Of a stretch of 64,000 bases of DNA, positions 34,333 to 44,567 are shown in pieces (the first letter of the stretch is position 1; the number at the start of each line of letters is the position of its first letter). The notes under the pieces were generated by a model. The model was not told the DNA's origin, searched no databases, and worked only from the letters and a program-made list of their open reading frames with translations. The translations under genes and the position numbers were made by a program. The stretch is from the NCBI RefSeq assembly GCF_014207355.1, contig NZ_JACHEF010000002.1:186001-250000 (forward strand). Reading direction: 5' to 3'. This DNA is from Mesorhizobium sangaii (GTDB lineage: Bacteria; Pseudomonadota; Alphaproteobacteria; Rhizobiales; Rhizobiaceae).

Positions 34333-36057
34333 TTGGCACTTGCTGCCAGCAACACGACGCGTCTATGGACGCTTGTCGCGAAGGAGTTCTGGCGCAAAAC
34401 GCGCCGGCGCTTGCGTGCCGGGCCGATCTATCGTTGGCGCTATTCCGGCCGCACGCCCGAACGTGTGCTGATCGCACCGCCGGACCTGCGTCTGGCCGAT
34501 CCGCAGATCGCGCTCGAGATCTACTACGGCCGTTATCCCCTGTCGGGGCATCTGGTCGAGACCGGCGGCAGATCGCCCTTCCAGATCAACGTCCCCAACC
34601 ATGGCTGGCAAAAGACGCTGCACGGATTTCGCTGGCTGCGCCACATGCGCGCCGCCGGCACCGAGCTCGCCGCCGCCAACGCCCGCGCGCTGGTCTCCGA
34701 CTGGATCACCATCCATGGCAGCCATATTTCCGGCATCGCCTGGGAGCCCGGCACGACGGCCAAGCGCATCATCGCCTGGCTGCAGCATTCCTCCGTCGTG
34801 CTGCAGGGCGCCGAATTCCCCTTCTACCGCGCCTTCCTGAAGACGCTTGCCGTCCAGATCCGCTACCTCAGGTCGATGGCGCGCGAAATGCCGGATGGCA
34901 AGGACAGGCTGCGCGCCCGCATCGCGTTGGCCTTCGCCGCCCTGTCCTTGCCGGCGCCGGCATCGGCGCTGCGCGGCGCCACCCGCAACCTGGCCACGGA
35001 ACTCGACCGTCAGATCCTTGCCGACGGCGGTCACATTTCGCGCAATCCGATGGTCGTCCTGGAAATCCTCGCCGACCTTTTGCCGCTGCGCCAGACCTAT
35101 GCCAACCAGGCCGAAACGCCGCCACAGGCCCTCATCGGCGCCATCGACCGCATGCTGCCGGCGCTGCGCTTCTTCCGCCATCAGGACGGCAGCCTCGCCC
35201 GCTTCAACGGCATGGGCGCCACTATCCACGATCGTATCGCCACCATCCTGCGTCACGACGACACCGCCGGTTCGCCGCTGCTGCATGCGCCGCATTCCGG
35301 CTACGAGCGCCTGTCGATGGGCGGCGTCACCGTCATCGCCGACACCGGCCTGCCGCCGCCGGTCGACGTGTCCAACGCCGCGCACGCCGGCTGCCTCGCC
35401 TTCGAACTGTCGTCCGGCCGCCAGCACTACGTCGTCAACGCCGGCATCGACACCTATGGCGTCGCCGAGTTCCGGCCGCTGGCGCGCGCCACGGCCGCGC
35501 ACTCGACCGCCACCATCAACGACACCTCGTCGGCACGCTTCAGCCATTCGTTGCGTGTCAACGACCTGCTCGGCTCACCGTTGATCGCCGGGCCGCAGCA
35601 GGTGCAGTGCAAGCGCACCGACCAGAAAGGAATTCAAGGTTTCATCGCCCGCCATGACGGCTATGTACCGCGCTTCGGCTTCCTGCATGAGCGCGAGCTG
35701 AAACTGTCGCAGAACGGCAACGTGCTGGCCGGAAGGGACCGCTTTCTGCGGCCCGGCAATGCGGCGATCCGCAACAATGGCCGCGACTTCGTCACCATCC
35801 GCTTCCACGTCCACCCCGACGTCAACCTGCTGCAGGACGAACACGATCGACTGGTCCTGGCCGGCGATCAGGCCGACACCTGGGTGTTCACCTCCAGCGA
35901 AGTGGTGCCGGAGGTCGAGGAATCGATCTATTTCGCCGGTCTCGGCGGCCCGCGCCGCAGCCGCCAGATCGTGCTTGCCTTCAAGGCCTCGGAAGTCGCC
36001 GAAGTCCACTGGCAGCTGACACGCACCAGCATCGCCGGTTACTCGGAAAACAACTGA
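34333..36057 (+). CDS. Heparinase II/III family protein, no signal peptide
   Basis: A 574-residue protein with an alpha/alpha-barrel N-terminal half (FHGFRWLRHM-like helices; WEPGTTAKRIIAWLQHSSVV) and a C-terminal heparinase II/III-like beta-sandwich (SGYERLSMGGVTVIADTG, AHAGCLAFELSSGRQHYVVN, DDF-like HDGYVPRFGFLHEREL). The family cleaves acidic polysaccharides by beta-elimination. No export signal is seen, so a cytoplasmic role on an imported or internal glycan is implied. The start is TTG at 34333, four bases after AGGAGG; an upstream TTG at 34300 lacks such a site. It lies between rsmB and purH. Confidence 0.87.
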   Translation: MALAASNTTRLWTLVAKEFWRKTRRRLRAGPIYRWRYSGRTPERVLIAPPDLRLADPQIALEIYYGRYPLSGHLVETGGRSPFQINVPNHGWQKTLHGFRWLRHMRAAGTELAAANARALVSDWITIHGSHISGIAWEPGTTAKRIIAWLQHSSVVLQGAEFPFYRAFLKTLAVQIRYLRSMAREMPDGKDRLRARIALAFAALSLPAPASALRGATRNLATELDRQILADGGHISRNPMVVLEILADLLPLRQTYANQAETPPQALIGAIDRMLPALRFFRHQDGSLARFNGMGATIHDRIATILRHDDTAGSPLLHAPHSGYERLSMGGVTVIADTGLPPPVDVSNAAHAGCLAFELSSGRQHYVVNAGIDTYGVAEFRPLARATAAHSTATINDTSSARFSHSLRVNDLLGSPLIAGPQQVQCKRTDQKGIQGFIARHDGYVPRFGFLHERELKLSQNGNVLAGRDRFLRPGNAAIRNNGRDFVTIRFHVHPDVNLLQDEHDRLVLAGDQADTWVFTSSEVVPEVEESIYFAGLGGPRRSRQIVLAFKASEVAEVHWQLTRTSIAGYSENN

Positions 36058-36216
36058 CCCGTATCTGCCTCGAGCATGAGGCCGAAACCTTGCAGACTTT
36101 TCGGATGAACATCGTGCGGCAAAACAAGAGCCAGGCAGCGCTTCCGGTTTGATTTCCCGTTGTCATGTGCTACGGCGCGGGCAACCACCACACCAGCCGT
36201 GAAAGGCCGCCAGCCC

Positions 36217-37833
36217 ATGGCCGTCGCCGCCAAGAACATTCCAGCACCTGACCTCGTTCCGGTCCGTCGCGCCCTGCTTTCCGTCTTCGACAAGACCGGC
36301 CTGATCGATTTCGCCAGGGCACTGGCGGCGGCCGGCGTCGAGCTGGTCTCGACCGGCGGCACGGCAAAGGCGATCGCCGAGGCGGGCCTGGCGGTGCGTG
36401 ATGTCTCCGAGCTCACCGGTTTTCCCGAGATCATGGATGGCCGCGTCAAGACCTTGCATCCCAGCGTGCATGGCGCGCTGCTTGGCGTGCGCGACGACCC
36501 CGAGCACTCGGCTGCGATGCGCAAATACGGCATCGAGCCGATCGATCTCGTCGTCTCCAATCTCTATCCGTTCGAGGACGTCCGTCGCTCCGGCGCCGAC
36601 TACGCCGCGATTGTCGAGAACATCGACATTGGCGGCCCGGCGATGATCCGCGCCTCGGCCAAGAACCATGCCTATGTCGCCATCGTCACCGACCCCGGTG
36701 ACTATGCCTCGGTGCTGAATGCGCTGGAGATGAACATCGGCTCGCTGTCGCTGGATTTCCGCAAGAAGCTGGCGGCCAAGGCCTTTGCCCGCACCGCCAC
36801 CTATGACGCGGCGATCTCTGGCTGGTTCGCCGAGGCGCTGGAGATCGAGCATCCGATGTGGCGCGCTTTCGGCGGCAGGCTGGTCGAGGTGATGCGCTAC
36901 GGCGAGAACCCGCACCAGAGCGCCGGCTTTTACGTCAACGGCGACAAACGGCCGGGCGTCGCCACGGCACGCCAGCTGCAGGGTAAGCAGCTCTCCTACA
37001 ACAACATCAACGACACCGACGCCGCCTTCGAACTGGCCGGCGAATTCGACCCGAACCGCTCCGCCGCCGTCGCCATCATCAAGCACGCCAACCCGTGCGG
37101 CGTCGCCGAGGGCGCGTCGCTGAAGGCAGCCTACGCCAAGGCGCTCGCCTGCGATCCGGTCTCGGCCTTCGGCGGCATCGTCGCCATGAATCGCACCCTC
37201 GATGCCGAGGCGGCGGAAGAAATCGTGAAAACCTTCACCGAGGTGATCATCGCACCCGACGCGACCGACGAGGCAGCCGCAATCGTCGCGGCGAGGAAGA
37301 ACCTGCGCCTGCTGGTCACCGGCGGCCTGCCGGACCCGCGCACGCCTGGCACGACGGTCAAATCCGTCGCCGGTGGCATCCTCGTCCAGGGCAGGGACAA
37401 TGCCGTGGTCGACGACCTCGAGCTGAAAGTGGTGACCAAGCGCGCACCGACAGCGGCCGAAATGGCCGACCTGAAATTCGCCTTCCGCATCGCCAAGCAC
37501 GTCAAGTCCAACGCCATCGTCTACGCCAGGGACGGCGCCACCGTCGGCATTGGCGCCGGCCAGATGAGCCGGGTCGATTCCTCGCGCATCGCCGCGCGCA
37601 AGGCGCTCGACGCGGCCGAGGCGGCGGGCCTTGCCGAACCGCTGACCAAGGGCTCGGTCGTCGCCTCTGACGCGTTCTTCCCCTTCGCCGACGGATTGCT
37701 GTCGGCGATCGAAGCCGGCGCCACCGCCGTCATCCAGCCCGGCGGCTCGATGCGCGACGACGACGTCATCGCCGCCGCCGACGCGCACGGCATCGCCATG
37801 GTGTTTACCGGCGTGAGACACTTCCGGCACTAG
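36217..37833 (+). CDS. purH: Bifunctional AICAR formyltransferase / IMP cyclohydrolase
   Basis: Catalyses the last two steps of IMP synthesis. The 538-residue protein has an N-terminal MGS-like cyclohydrolase domain ([39 protein letters not shown]) and a C-terminal formyltransferase domain ([58 protein letters not shown]). Length is normal. Start at 36217 follows AAAGG; the frame is open to 36160. A long palindromic element directly follows the stop and probably ends transcription. Confidence 0.97.
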   Translation: MAVAAKNIPAPDLVPVRRALLSVFDKTGLIDFARALAAAGVELVSTGGTAKAIAEAGLAVRDVSELTGFPEIMDGRVKTLHPSVHGALLGVRDDPEHSAAMRKYGIEPIDLVVSNLYPFEDVRRSGADYAAIVENIDIGGPAMIRASAKNHAYVAIVTDPGDYASVLNALEMNIGSLSLDFRKKLAAKAFARTATYDAAISGWFAEALEIEHPMWRAFGGRLVEVMRYGENPHQSAGFYVNGDKRPGVATARQLQGKQLSYNNINDTDAAFELAGEFDPNRSAAVAIIKHANPCGVAEGASLKAAYAKALACDPVSAFGGIVAMNRTLDAEAAEEIVKTFTEVIIAPDATDEAAAIVAARKNLRLLVTGGLPDPRTPGTTVKSVAGGILVQGRDNAVVDDLELKVVTKRAPTAAEMADLKFAFRIAKHVKSNAIVYARDGATVGIGAGQMSRVDSSRIAARKALDAAEAAGLAEPLTKGSVVASDAFFPFADGLLSAIEAGATAVIQPGGSMRDDDVIAAADAHGIAMVFTGVRHFRH

Positions 37834-37842
37834 TTGCCGGTA

Positions 37843-37987
37843 GAGAGATGTTTGAGAATTCGCTCCGCTGAGTCGGATGGCGTGGTTTTCGAGAACCGGA
37901 GCGGAGCGGACATTCAAGTCCGTGAGCACCGGAAGCGCAGAAAACCGCGCCAGGCGGCCTGCGGAGTAGAATTATCGAACGTCTCTC
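37843..37987. repeat. Long-hairpin repeat, family B copy 1
   Basis: Fills the whole gap between convergent purH and the MFS gene. Left arm 37843-37868 (GAGAGATGTTTGAGAATTC then GCTCCGC) pairs with right arm 37961-37987 (GCGGAG, AGAATTATCGAACGTCTCTC) with a few G-U pairs. The core contains GGCGTGGTTTTC (37879-37890) pairing with GAAAACCGCGCC. It is closely matched in the core by the copy at 55117-55263. The right arm abuts the stop codon of the minus-strand MFS gene. Confidence 0.88.
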
Positions 37988-39362
37988 ACTCCACCGGCTG
38001 GTCCGCCGGATAGGGCGTCCTGACCAGGATCGCCATGCCGATGCCCAGGAACAGGATGATCACCGCCATGCCGAGCCGCGCCGAGTCGCTGACGGCGGTG
38101 ATGGTTGCCACCAGGAACGGCGCCAGGAAGCTGGTTGCCCGTCCGGCCAGCGCATAGATGCCGAAATAGCGGCCTGATTCCGCCGCCGTGACGCTGCGCG
38201 CCATGTAGGAGCGCGACGATGCCTGCACCGGCCCGAAGGCCAGGCCGATCAACAGGCCATACAGGATGTAGGCCTTTTCAGCCGCGGTGCCGAACAGGCC
38301 GCCTGAATCGACCGTCGAGAGCTGTATCAGGCCAAGCAGCGTGAACCCCGGACCGGTCGAGACGACGCCGATGGTGGCGATGGACAGCATGACCAGCGCA
38401 ATCATCACCACCGCCTTGGATCCGAGCGCGGTGTCGAGGCGCGCCGCGACCCAGCAGCCCAGGATGGCGACGACATTGAGGATGATGCCGAACATGCCGA
38501 TCTCGGTGATCGACCAGTGGAACATCGCCGCCGCAAAGGTGCCGCCCAATGCCAGCAGCGCGTTGACGCCGTCCTGGTAGATCATGCGGGCGACGAGGAA
38601 GCGGAAGATGCCGCCACGCTGGCGCACCTCGGCCAGCGTCGACTTCAACTCCGACAGGCCTTCGCGCACCGCCGGCCCGATCGGGATGCCCTTGATGGCA
38701 TCCGGCGTGAAGAAGAACATCGGCAGGATGAACAGGAAGTACCAGCCGGCCGACAGCGGCCCGGTGGCACGCGCGTCCTCGCCGAGTTTCGGGTCGAGGC
38801 CGAACAGCGGGTCGAGGCCGATGATCGTCTTGCCGGTCTCGGGTGAACCGGCCATGCAGGTGACGACGAAGATCAGCGCGATCATGCCGCCGAGATAACC
38901 GAGGCCCCAGGCAATGTTGGAGATGCGGCCGATTTCGCTCTTCGGCACCAGGCGCGGCATCATCGAATCGTTGAACACGGTCGAGAATTCCGCCGCCACC
39001 GAGGCCAGCGAGAACAGCGCCACGATGAGGAACAGGTTGGAGCCGGGAGCGGCGAACCAGAGCAGGCAAAGACTGGTGATCTTGATCGCGGCGAAAAACG
39101 CAATCCATGGCTTGCGCGGCCCGGTCTGGTCGGCGATCGAGCCGAGGATCGGCGACAGCACGGCGATGACCAGCCCCGCCGCGGCAATGCCGTAGCCCCA
39201 GACCGCCTGGCCGGTATTGGGATCGCTCGCCATGCGCGAAACGAAATAGGGGCCGAAGATGAAGGTGGTGACGACGGTGAAGAACGGCTGCGCCGCCCAG
39301 TCGAAGAACATCCATCCCCAGATGCCGGCCTTGGACGTCCGCTGCACTGCTACCTCGGCCAT
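37986..39362 (-). CDS. MFS transporter, UMF1/Atg22-like
   Basis: A 458-residue major-facilitator protein of the UMF1 (Atg22-like) group, recognised by WGWMFFDWAAQPFFTVVTTF at the N-terminus (the (Y/F)DWA motif), followed by about twelve membrane segments and a central cytosolic loop (GPAVREGLSELKSTLAEVRQ). Atg22-like members export amino acids from vacuoles in fungi; the bacterial substrate is unknown. It is downstream of gdh on the same strand, separated by a repeat of family C. Confidence 0.87.
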   Translation of the reverse strand: MAEVAVQRTSKAGIWGWMFFDWAAQPFFTVVTTFIFGPYFVSRMASDPNTGQAVWGYGIAAAGLVIAVLSPILGSIADQTGPRKPWIAFFAAIKITSLCLLWFAAPGSNLFLIVALFSLASVAAEFSTVFNDSMMPRLVPKSEIGRISNIAWGLGYLGGMIALIFVVTCMAGSPETGKTIIGLDPLFGLDPKLGEDARATGPLSAGWYFLFILPMFFFTPDAIKGIPIGPAVREGLSELKSTLAEVRQRGGIFRFLVARMIYQDGVNALLALGGTFAAAMFHWSITEIGMFGIILNVVAILGCWVAARLDTALGSKAVVMIALVMLSIATIGVVSTGPGFTLLGLIQLSTVDSGGLFGTAAEKAYILYGLLIGLAFGPVQASSRSYMARSVTAAESGRYFGIYALAGRATSFLAPFLVATITAVSDSARLGMAVIILFLGIGMAILVRTPYPADQPVE

Positions 39363-39444
39363 GTCCCCTCCTCAGCATCCGCTCTGCCCGCGTCGCGCGT
39401 CATGTCTGCATGTTTCCCGTGCTCATGCAACGAACAAGCATGGC

Positions 39445-39624
39445 GCCGCCCCTCATTGCCCTGCCGGGCATTTCTCCCCGTATGGCGAAGGGGAGTAAGA
39501 CACCGTTATCGACGGCTTCGCCAACGGTCAGCGTTGCAGCAAGGCGCTGACAATCGTGACCGGCTCCCTTCTCCCCGTCACTATACGGGGAGAAGGTGGC
39601 GGCAGCCGGATGAGGGGCAGCGCC
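39445..39624. repeat. Palindromic repeat, family C copy 1
   Basis: Lies in the 278-base gap between gdh and the UMF1-type MFS gene. Left end GCCGCCCCTCATTGCCCTGC, right end GGATGAGGGGCAGCGCC, with an inner CTTCTCCCCGT-cactat-ACGGGGAGAAG hairpin and a middle ATCGACGG-CTTCGCC block. The same arrangement recurs at 45752-45924. It has no coding content. Confidence 0.85.
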
Positions 39625-39640
39625 TGCCTCGCGAAGCGAA

Positions 39641-42600
39641 TCACATCCCCGTCAGATCGCTCATCAGTCCGGACGCGACCGACAGCCGCGACACGGTGAT
39701 GTCGCCGCCTTCGGTGAGCGCCTGCAGCCGCTCGCGGATGCGCGCCACCCGCTCGCCGCCGGCTTCCAGCCAGGCCGCAACCGGATCCGTAGCCGTCGCA
39801 TGACCAGTAAGCGCCGCCACCGCAATGCCCCGCCGCGCTGAGCCGATCGTGTCGGTGGCGCGCGACAGCGCCAGCTGATCATAGTAGTCGGAGGGCGTGA
39901 TCGAGCGCGCCGCATCCTCGACACGCGGGATGCGGAAGGCATCGCTGACCGCGAAGAACGCCTTGGCCGCCGCGACGATGTCGGCGCCGGCCGTGCGCGC
40001 CGTCAGCGCGATGTCGGGGATGAGCTCCGCCACCTCGTTCAGCGCCAATTGCCCGGCCAGCTTTTCCGGCGCGCCGCTCTTGAACAGCCCGTGCCGCTTC
40101 TCCTCGATACGCTCGCGCGAGAAGGCCGGCAGCAGCGAAACGAGCTTGGGCTCCAGTGCCTTGCGCGCCTCCTGCAGTTCGCCGATGCGCTGGCCAAGCG
40201 GTGCGGTGCCGGCATCGTTCTTGAGATACCAGCCGCTGGTCACGTAAATCAGTCGGCTGACCGCCTGGTAGAGATCGAGCTGCACCTGGCCGTCGATGAG
40301 ATTGTCGAGCGCGTCGATCTCGCGATAGAGCGCCGGCAAGGCAAAACCGTCGCGCACCACCGCGAAGGTACGCACCACGTCGGCGGCGGTGCGACCGGTC
40401 GCTTCCTGCAGCCGGTTGACGAAGGACGGGCCGCCGCGATTGACCAGGTCGTTGGCGACGACGCGGGCAATGATCTCGCGGCGCAGCCGGTGGCCGTTGA
40501 TTTCGGCGGCGTATTTCTTCGCCATCCGGTCCGGGAAATAGCCCATCAGGTCACGATCGAAATGCGCGTCGTCCGGCACGTCGCTGGCGACGATATCGGA
40601 AAACAGCACGATCTTGGCATAGGCCAGCAACACGCCGAGCTCGGCCCTGGTCAGCGGCTCGCCGCGTGCCTCGCGCTCGGCGAGGGCCGCCGGCGACGGC
40701 AGCGTCTCGACGGCGCGGTCGAGCAGGCCGCGTGCTTCCAACGCCGTCATGAAGCGGCTCTGATGCGCGATGTCGGCGAGGCCGCGCTTGCGGGCGATCG
40801 AAAGCGCCAGCGTCTGCTCGTAATTGTTGGACAGCACCAGCCCGCCAACCTCGCCAGTCATGTCGGCCAGCAGCTTGTTGCGCGCCGGGCGCGTCAACGA
40901 TCCCTTGCGCATGGCCGAAGCCAGCGCGATCTTGATGTTGACCTCGACGTCGGAGCAGTTGACGCCGCCCGAATTGTCGATGGCGTCGGAGTTGCAGCGA
41001 CCGCCATTCATGCCGAACTCGATGCGGGCCCGCTGCGTCACGCCGAGATTGGCGCCCTCGCCGATCACCTTGGCGCGCACGTCGAGCGCGGTGATGCGGA
41101 TGGCATCGTTGGCGCGGTCGCCGACCTCGGCGTTGGTTTCGCCGGATGCCCTGAGATACGTGCCGATGCCGCCGAACCAGAGCAGATCGATCGGCGCCTT
41201 GAGGATGGCGCCCATGATCTCGACCGGCGTGGCGGTCGTCTTCGCCAGACCGATCGCCGCAGCCGCAGCCGCCGGCAAGGTGATCGACTTCTGGTTGCGC
41301 GACACGATGATGCCGCCCTCCGACAGCTTGCTCTTGTCGTAGTCCTGCCAGCTCGAACGCGGCAGGGCGAACATGCGCTCGCGCTCGGCCATCGACGCCG
41401 CCATGTCGGGATCCGGATCGATGAAGATGTCGCGATGGTCGAAGGCGGCGATCAGCCTGGTCTTCGGCGACAACAGCATACCGTTGCCGAACACGTCGCC
41501 CGACATGTCGCCGACACCGACAACGGTGAAGGGCGTGGTCTGGATGTCGCGGTTCATCTCGCGGAAATGCCGCTTGACCGCTTCCCAGGCGCCCTTGGCG
41601 GTGATGCCCATCTTCTTGTGGTCGTAGCCGGCCGATCCGCCGCTGGCGAAGGCGTCGTCGAGCCAGAAGCCGTGCTTCTCGCTGATGGCGTTGGCGGTGT
41701 CGGAGAAGGTCGCCGTGCCCTTGTCGGCGGCAACCACGAAATACGGATCGTCCTGGTCGCGGCGCACGACGCCGACCGGCGGGATGACACCGTCGAGACC
41801 GATATTGTCGGTGATCGACAGCAGGCTCGAGACAAAGTTCTTGTAGGCCGAGGTGCCAGCTTCAAAGATGGCGTCGCGGCCGGCGCTCATCGGCAGCTTT
41901 TTCGGATAGAAGCCGCCCTTGGCGCCAACCGGCACGATGACGGCGTTCTTGACCTGCTGTGCCTTGACCAGGCCGAGCACCTCGGTGCGGTAGTCCTGGG
42001 CGCGGTCCGACCAGCGCAGGCCGCCACGCGCCACCGGGCCGAAGCGCAGATGCAGCCCCTCGACCTCGGAACCGTAGACGAAGATCTCCCGCCACGGCCG
42101 CGGTGCCGGCAAGCCCTCGACCGCATGAGAATCGAGCTTGATCGCCAGCGACTGGCCTTTCTCTTTCGTATCGGCAACGAAATGATTGGTGCGCAGCGAG
42201 GCTTCGATCAGGTTGAGGTAGCGGCGGATGATTGTGTCGTCGTCGATGTTCGGCACATCTTCCAGCGCATCCTTGATCTTGGCCTTGAGGTGCTTTGCCG
42301 CCACCACGCCTTCTGTCTCGGCCGTCGGTCCAAGCCGGGCGATGAACAGCGCGTGCAGGCCGCGCGCGATATCGGGATAGCGGTTGAGCGCGGCGGCGAT
42401 GAAATCCTGGCTTTGCGGAATGCCGACCTGCTGCAGATAGCGGCCATAGGCGCGCAGGATGGTGATCTCGCCCGACCACAGGCCTGCGGTCTGGGCAAGG
42501 CCGTTATAGCCGTCATTGTCGACGTCGCCGCGCCAGACGGACAGGAACGCGTCCTCGAACAGCGCGCCGCCATCGGCAAGGTCGATCGGCTTGCCGTAGC

Positions 42601-44431
42601 TGTTCTCAAGCTCCATGTCGTGGATGAAGACCATGCCGGACTGGTCGTCGCCGACCTCGAAGGTGCGCTCGCTGATGACCCGGAAGCCGATGTTTTCCAG
42701 CACCGGAACGCGCCGCGACAGCGCCACCGGGCTGCAGTGGTGATAGATCTTCAGGGACGCCTGATGCGGCTTCTGCTCGGCATTGCGATAATAGTCGATG
42801 GCGATCGGATTGCTGGCGCTGATCCTGGCGATGCGCCCGGCATCGGCGAGCGCCACCGCCGCGCTGAACGTATCCCGGTAGCTTTCCGGCAGCCGAGCAG
42901 CGATGCTCTTCAAAGCCTGGTTGCCGCCATTGGCGTCCGCCGCATCGGAAAGGGCATCCTCCCAGGTGCGCACGATGTCGCGGATCGCCGCCTCGATCGC
43001 CGCTTGCTCGACCTTCGGCGTCTTGCCGCCCGAGCGGCCGATGATGAAATGCACGCGCGCCAGCCCGCCTTCGGGGAAGGCCGGATAATAGGCCGACAGC
43101 CGGCCTTCGAAGGCGGTCTTGAGATAGCTGCCGATCTTCTCGCGCACGACGCTGTCGTAGCGGTCGCGCGGCACGAAGACGAGGATCGAGACGAAGCGGT
43201 CGAACTGGTCGACGCGCACCAGCGCCCTGACCCGTGGTCGCTCGACAAGGCCGAGAATGGCCGCTGCGTGCTTCTTCAGGATTGGCACCGGAACCTGGAA
43301 CAACTCGTCGCGCGGATAGCTCTCCAGCACATTGATCAGCGCCTTGCCGGAGTGATCGTGCCGGTCGAAGCCGGACTTGGCGATGATGGTTTCGGCCTTG
43401 GACCGCAGATACGGGATCTTCATCACCGAGCGCGTGTAGGCGGTCGAGGTGAACAGGCCGACGATGCGCAATTCGCCCGCCAGCGTGCCCTTGGACGTGT
43501 AGGTCTTGACGCCGATGTAGTCGAGATAGATGCGGCGGTGCACCGAAGACTTGGCATTGGCTTTGGTGACGATCAGCGGCTCCGGCCCGTGCAGGAAGGC
43601 GCGGATTTCCGGTGTTGTCGTCACCGCTTCGGTGCCGCGCCTCAGCACCAGCACGTCGGGATCGGACAGGATGCCGAGACCGGGCTTGTCGGCGCGCTCC
43701 AGCGTACCGCTTTCCTCGCCGCCGGTGTATTTGAACTCGCGCATGCCGAGGAAGGTGAAATTGTCGTCGCGCAGCCACTCCAGGAAGGCGATCGCCTCGG
43801 CAACGCTCTTCTTGTCGAGCGGCACCGCCGAATAGCGGAACTCCGTGATCGCTTGATCGAGGCGGGCCAGCATCGGCCGCCAGTCATGGACGGCAGCGTG
43901 CACCTGGCCGAGTATCTTGCGCAGCCGCTCGGTCAAACCGGTCGCCTGCTCGGCGGTCAGCCGCGGGATATGGACATGAATGACGCTCAGCCGGTCGTGG
44001 CTGCCGTCGTCCTTGGCGAAATTGCCGTCGCCGAGGATTTCTTCCACACCGCCTTTGCCGCGGCGAACGGTGATGACCGGGTGGGTGACCAGCGTCGGTT
44101 CGCCGGCGCTTTCGGTGATCTCGCCGAGGATGGAATCGAATAGGAACGGCATGTTGTCGTTGACGACCGTGATCACGGTCACAGGGCGGCCCTCGCGGAC
44201 GACGCCTGAATCGGCATCGACGGCGACGACGCACTCACCTTTCTTGTGGCCGGCGACCGCCCGGCCGGCGAGATCGGCGGCGCGTTCGAGGTCGGCTGCC
44301 TCATAGGCGGCGATGTCTTCGGCCGGCGCGCGGGCGAGCAGGTAGTCAGCGAGCCTTGCTGGTCTTTCCTCTGTTTTTGTCGCTGCGGTGGCTTTTTTCT
44401 TCGACTTCGCTGCGGTTTTCACGCTGGCCAT
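39641..44431 (-). CDS. gdh: NAD-dependent glutamate dehydrogenase (large, GDH-180 type)
   Basis: Oxidatively deaminates glutamate to 2-oxoglutarate and ammonia with NAD. The 1596-residue protein is the long 180-kDa class found in proteobacteria and actinobacteria: N-terminal ACT-like regulatory segments (RADDLLAR-like start, VTVINDNMPFLFDSILGEIT-type block), a central catalytic domain (RWSDRAQDYRTEVLGLVKAQ, VPVGAKGGFYPKKLP) and the Rossmann region (VGVGDMSGDVFGNGMLLS). An extra Lys-rich N-terminus (KTAAKSKKKATAATKTEE) precedes it. Start at 44431 follows GGGAGGGAA; the frame is open to 44584. It is divergent from the AhpD-like gene. Confidence 0.95.
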   Translation of the reverse strand: MASVKTAAKSKKKATAATKTEERPARLADYLLARAPAEDIAAYEAADLERAADLAGRAVAGHKKGECVVAVDADSGVVREGRPVTVITVVNDNMPFLFDSILGEITESAGEPTLVTHPVITVRRGKGGVEEILGDGNFAKDDGSHDRLSVIHVHIPRLTAEQATGLTERLRKILGQVHAAVHDWRPMLARLDQAITEFRYSAVPLDKKSVAEAIAFLEWLRDDNFTFLGMREFKYTGGEESGTLERADKPGLGILSDPDVLVLRRGTEAVTTTPEIRAFLHGPEPLIVTKANAKSSVHRRIYLDYIGVKTYTSKGTLAGELRIVGLFTSTAYTRSVMKIPYLRSKAETIIAKSGFDRHDHSGKALINVLESYPRDELFQVPVPILKKHAAAILGLVERPRVRALVRVDQFDRFVSILVFVPRDRYDSVVREKIGSYLKTAFEGRLSAYYPAFPEGGLARVHFIIGRSGGKTPKVEQAAIEAAIRDIVRTWEDALSDAADANGGNQALKSIAARLPESYRDTFSAAVALADAGRIARISASNPIAIDYYRNAEQKPHQASLKIYHHCSPVALSRRVPVLENIGFRVISERTFEVGDDQSGMVFIHDMELENSYGKPIDLADGGALFEDAFLSVWRGDVDNDGYNGLAQTAGLWSGEITILRAYGRYLQQVGIPQSQDFIAAALNRYPDIARGLHALFIARLGPTAETEGVVAAKHLKAKIKDALEDVPNIDDDTIIRRYLNLIEASLRTNHFVADTKEKGQSLAIKLDSHAVEGLPAPRPWREIFVYGSEVEGLHLRFGPVARGGLRWSDRAQDYRTEVLGLVKAQQVKNAVIVPVGAKGGFYPKKLPMSAGRDAIFEAGTSAYKNFVSSLLSITDNIGLDGVIPPVGVVRRDQDDPYFVVAADKGTATFSDTANAISEKHGFWLDDAFASGGSAGYDHKKMGITAKGAWEAVKRHFREMNRDIQTTPFTVVGVGDMSGDVFGNGMLLSPKTRLIAAFDHRDIFIDPDPDMAASMAERERMFALPRSSWQDYDKSKLSEGGIIVSRNQKSITLPAAAAAAIGLAKTTATPVEIMGAILKAPIDLLWFGGIGTYLRASGETNAEVGDRANDAIRITALDVRAKVIGEGANLGVTQRARIEFGMNGGRCNSDAIDNSGGVNCSDVEVNIKIALASAMRKGSLTRPARNKLLADMTGEVGGLVLSNNYEQTLALSIARKRGLADIAHQSRFMTALEARGLLDRAVETLPSPAALAEREARGEPLTRAELGVLLAYAKIVLFSDIVASDVPDDAHFDRDLMGYFPDRMAKKYAAEINGHRLRREIIARVVANDLVNRGGPSFVNRLQEATGRTAADVVRTFAVVRDGFALPALYREIDALDNLIDGQVQLDLYQAVSRLIYVTSGWYLKNDAGTAPLGQRIGELQEARKALEPKLVSLLPAFSRERIEEKRHGLFKSGAPEKLAGQLALNEVAELIPDIALTARTAGADIVAAAKAFFAVSDAFRIPRVEDAARSITPSDYYDQLALSRATDTIGSARRGIAVAALTGHATATDPVAAWLEAGGERVARIRERLQALTEGGDITVSRLSVASGLMSDLTGM

Positions 44432-44567
44432 GTGCCATTCCCTCCCGTCGCATGCTTTTGTGACTATGGTAGCAGATGACCGCTGTTTGGCGACAAAGGT
44501 TTGACGGCTTGCCGACAAATATCGGAATTCTGCGGCAATCCGTCGCCCACCCGAGGAGAAATGGCCC

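Noticed and set aside
40049..44143. A 1364-codon plus-strand open frame opposite gdh
   Set aside because: It is the mirror of a high-GC coding sequence, has no recognisable domain, and its Arg/Gly/His-rich composition is typical of antisense frames. The gdh protein on the minus strand is certain.
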